A stretch of 64,000 bases of DNA from Oceanobacillus arenosus (GTDB lineage Bacteria; Bacillota; Bacilli; Bacillales; Amphibacillaceae): contig NZ_PIOC01000032.1 of the NCBI RefSeq assembly GCF_003369575.1, positions 76,972 through 140,971 on the forward strand. Reading direction: 5' to 3'. A program made the translations under genes and the position numbers. The notes below the pieces were generated by a model. The model had not been told where the DNA came from and ran no database searches. It saw nothing but the letters and a program-made list of their open reading frames with translations. This document shows positions 61,917 through 64,000 of this stretch, one piece after another (the stretch's first letter is position 1; each line of letters begins with the position of its first letter).

Positions 61917-62456
61917 ATGGAAAATACACAAGGTCATTTAAAATCACGTCAAAAAACATTAGATTTAATTATTACATCCATGTTAATTGCACTTGTTTTT
62001 GTTTCTACTGTCTTCTTGAATATTAGACTGCCAATTGCTGCAAATGGAGGCTTAGTTCACCTGGGGACAGCAATGCTGTTTATTGCATCTATTTTATTTG
62101 GCCCTAAAAAAGGAGCGATTGCCGGAGCGATCGGAATGGGGTTATTTGATATGGTTGGAGGCTGGCTATTATGGGCACCTATCACCATTGTGTCGCGTGG
62201 TTTACAGGGATACATCGTTGGTAAAATTGCTTGGTTAAATGGCCACAAAGGCAATAGCATTGCATTAAATCTAACTGCAACAATCGTTTCTATTCCATTT
62301 ATGGTAGCTGTTTATTACATTGGTGAATCATTTCTTTACGGTAATTGGATTACACCTTTAGCTTCGATACCTGGAGATCTCGTTCAGAATGTATTAGGAA
62401 TTATTATTGCGATTCCAATTTGTGTTGCCCTGAAAAAGATTGCTTATTTTAAGTAG
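61917..62456 (+). CDS. ECF transporter S component, candidate vitamin B6-type
   Basis: A 179-residue integral membrane protein with six helices, typical of substrate-binding S components of energy-coupling factor transporters. LIITSMLIALVFVSTVFLNIRLP opens it; GGLVHLGTAMLFIASILFGPKKGAIAGAIGMGLFDMVGG is the substrate-loop region. It would work with a shared EcfAAT module encoded elsewhere. ATG follows TAAGGGGTTTATC. Its divergent neighbour is a vitamin B6 kinase, so a PdxU-type specificity for pyridoxine or a related compound is the best inference. Confidence 0.85.
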   Translation: MENTQGHLKSRQKTLDLIITSMLIALVFVSTVFLNIRLPIAANGGLVHLGTAMLFIASILFGPKKGAIAGAIGMGLFDMVGGWLLWAPITIVSRGLQGYIVGKIAWLNGHKGNSIALNLTATIVSIPFMVAVYYIGESFLYGNWITPLASIPGDLVQNVLGIIIAIPICVALKKIAYFK

Positions 62457-62466
62457 GGAGTTAAGC

Positions 62467-62493
62467 GGACCGAGGGGACAGGCACCTCGGTCC
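62467..62493. repeat. Repeat family C hairpin downstream of the S component gene
   Basis: GGACCGAGG (62467-62475) and CCTCGGTCC (62485-62493) enclose GGACAGGCA, the family C head motif. It may serve as a weak terminator, but no T-run follows. Confidence 0.6.
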
Positions 62494-62664
62494 AGTGCTT
62501 TTCGGCATCACCGTCTTATCGCTGTAGTTAAAGAAAACCCAAAATGAAAAAGCCCAATTTCTCTGCAAATTACAATAGAAAAATTGAACTCTTTCGATAC
62601 TTATCATTAAAGCACCCGTTTCAAACTACTGGCTAAATAACAAAGACACTAATGCCGATTATCA

Positions 62665-63792
62665 TTAATTAGCAGGTACTTTGCCCCATACATCCTCAGT
62701 GATTTTAATGATGTGACTAATTTTATTCCATTGTTCTTCTTCCGTTAAGATATTACCTTCTTCTGTACTGGAAAATCCGCATTGAGGACTTAATGCTAAG
62801 TTTTCTAAAGGAATCGATTCACTTGCTTCTATTATTCTGCCTTTAATCATGTCTGGATCTTCAAGTTCTGGGAATTTAGAAGTAATTAATCCCAGTACGA
62901 CAACTTTGTCATCACGGTTAAAGCTCTTTAGGGCTTCAAAATCGCCTGAACGCTGATCATCATATTCCAGGAAGAGTCCGTCTACTTTTAGGTCAGCAAA
63001 GATCGCATCGGATATTTGATCATATCCGCCACTTGTAATATAGGTTGATTTGAAATTGCCTCGGCAAATATGCATTGTGATGATCATGTCATCCGGTTTT
63101 TTAGAAATCGCATCATTTAAACAACTTACTCGAGTATTAATGATGTCCTTTACGTCCATGTTGAGCTTTTCAACGACTGCTTGGATACGTTCTTCTGAAA
63201 AAAAGTCAATCCAAGAAGTATCATCTAATTGTAAATAGCGACAACCCGCATCATAGAAAGCTTGAATGGCCTTTTGGTAAGCCGCTACTGTATCCTGATA
63301 GAACTGCTCTCTGTTTCCGTTATAATACTCATCGCCCTGAATTCTAGTGAATAACATATTAGGACTTGGAATTGCAAACTTAGCAACTTGACTTCCATCG
63401 CCATATTTCTCTACTGCTTCTTTTAGGAATTTAAAATGCTCTAACATATAATGATCATCACAATCTACTTTATCAACAACCTTAATGGCATTATTTCTTG
63501 TTTTTGCACCTTTAAAGTTACTTACGTATTCCGTTTCAAATTGTTCAACACCCTCTAAACCAGATAAGAAATCCAAGTGCCACCAAGAGCGTCTGAACTC
63601 ACCATCCGTAATTGACTTAAGGCCAACTTCGATTTGCTTTTGTACAAGTTTCTCAATTTCTTTATCTTCTACTTCTTTTAAGGAAGCCCTATCGATCTTA
63701 CCATTTGCATAATCTGCTCTTGCCTGTTTAATTGGTTCCGTTCTTAGAAAGCTCCCTACATGGTCAGCCTTCAATGTTAACTTATTTGCCAT
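62665..63792 (-). CDS. MetE C-terminal-like methyltransferase (YxjG/YxjH type)
   Basis: A 375-residue cobalamin-independent methionine synthase-like protein, lacking the MetE N-terminal half. Zinc ligands are visible as HICRGN (His-x-Cys) and LSPQCGFSS, with Asp/Glu residues in ITDGEFRR and LQLDDTSW. B. subtilis YxjG/YxjH are relatives implicated in methionine recycling; the methyl donor is uncertain. ATG 63792 follows AAAGGAGAATAC. The 208 bases upstream contain AT-rich TATACT/TATATT elements but no SAM riboswitch that I could recognise, unlike the known yxjG/yxjH leaders. Confidence 0.88.
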   Translation of the reverse strand: MANKLTLKADHVGSFLRTEPIKQARADYANGKIDRASLKEVEDKEIEKLVQKQIEVGLKSITDGEFRRSWWHLDFLSGLEGVEQFETEYVSNFKGAKTRNNAIKVVDKVDCDDHYMLEHFKFLKEAVEKYGDGSQVAKFAIPSPNMLFTRIQGDEYYNGNREQFYQDTVAAYQKAIQAFYDAGCRYLQLDDTSWIDFFSEERIQAVVEKLNMDVKDIINTRVSCLNDAISKKPDDMIITMHICRGNFKSTYITSGGYDQISDAIFADLKVDGLFLEYDDQRSGDFEALKSFNRDDKVVVLGLITSKFPELEDPDMIKGRIIEASESIPLENLALSPQCGFSSTEEGNILTEEEQWNKISHIIKITEDVWGKVPAN

Positions 63793-64000
63793 TTGTATGT
63801 ATTCTCCTTTATGTTAGCCAAAATTCTGATATATAAATTTCTAAGAAAGGGGGTAATTACCGTTAGCCAATCCTCTTCTTATTTGCTTGATGTAAAATAT
63901 AGTATACCACTGATAAATTAATATAGTGTAACACTTAAAATCTATGTCTTGCTATATCTTTTAACTATACCAGAGAACATTATTATGTTGTATGTACAAA

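Noticed and set aside
63793-64000. SAM (S-box) riboswitch expected upstream of a YxjG/YxjH-type gene
   Set aside because: None of the conserved S-box stems or core motifs could be recognised in the available 208 bases; the leader may extend past the window.

Overview
This low-GC window has Bacillaceae gene content: Bce-type peptide-resistance module, PyrR-type attenuator, CcpA cre site, HPr kinase, BlaR1/BlaI, YhgE/Pip, a BCCT transporter and frequent TTG/GTG starts behind strong Shine-Dalgarno (SD) sequences. The large extracellular amylopullulanase and the osmolyte carrier suggest a halotolerant or alkaliphilic genus of the Oceanobacillus/Virgibacillus type. That placement is inference. I see no rRNA, tRNA, CRISPR array, intact prophage or intact insertion sequence.

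Layout. 0-5 kb: tail of an unknown gene, then a leftward BceRS-BceAB-like two-component/ABC module with its probable operator. 5-17 kb: metA, an NCS1 permease, a DNA alkylation repair-like protein, a divergent HPr kinase, a 50-residue membrane protein, a metallophosphoesterase, an Rpn-type nuclease, an aldo/keto reductase remnant, HIT and DUF4386 proteins, mqo, an ASCH protein and an SDR. 17-24 kb: a MarR-MFS pair, a TetR-YhgE/Pip pair, a degraded phosphatase, and OsmC and YqkB-like genes that share an operator. 24-29 kb: a 5'-truncated GTPase gene and an inducible class A beta-lactamase locus with three BlaI boxes. 29-35 kb: a 1853-residue amylopullulanase with a perfect cre match. 35-40 kb: codBA behind a PyrR-type attenuator, then a second MarR-MFS pair paralogous to the first. 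40-52 kb: small enzymes, an OFA transporter, a MerR-ABC operon, a NarL-type two-component system divergent from copC-copD, and a BCCT carrier. 52-55 kb: lipoprotein, lipase-like protein and small helical protein. This cassette matches the plan of the reversed-LXG type VII lipase toxin loci of Staphylococcus aureus and is the best candidate here for an under-described system. 55-64 kb: selO, a frameshifted dapA-like gene, a holin-like gene, a CatE-like dioxygenase, a LURP-one protein, a vitamin B6 kinase divergent from an ECF S component, and a MetE-like methyltransferase.

Three dispersed non-coding repeat families are interleaved with the genes. Family A is about 200-270 bp (2 copies). Family B has two copies of about 162 bp and two 55-bp internally deleted forms. 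Family C combines a GGTGCCTGTCCC-like head with TATATCAGC/TATATCGG units every 20-21 bp. One family C element sits exactly where the GTPase gene is truncated, and one family B copy contributes the mqo stop codon.
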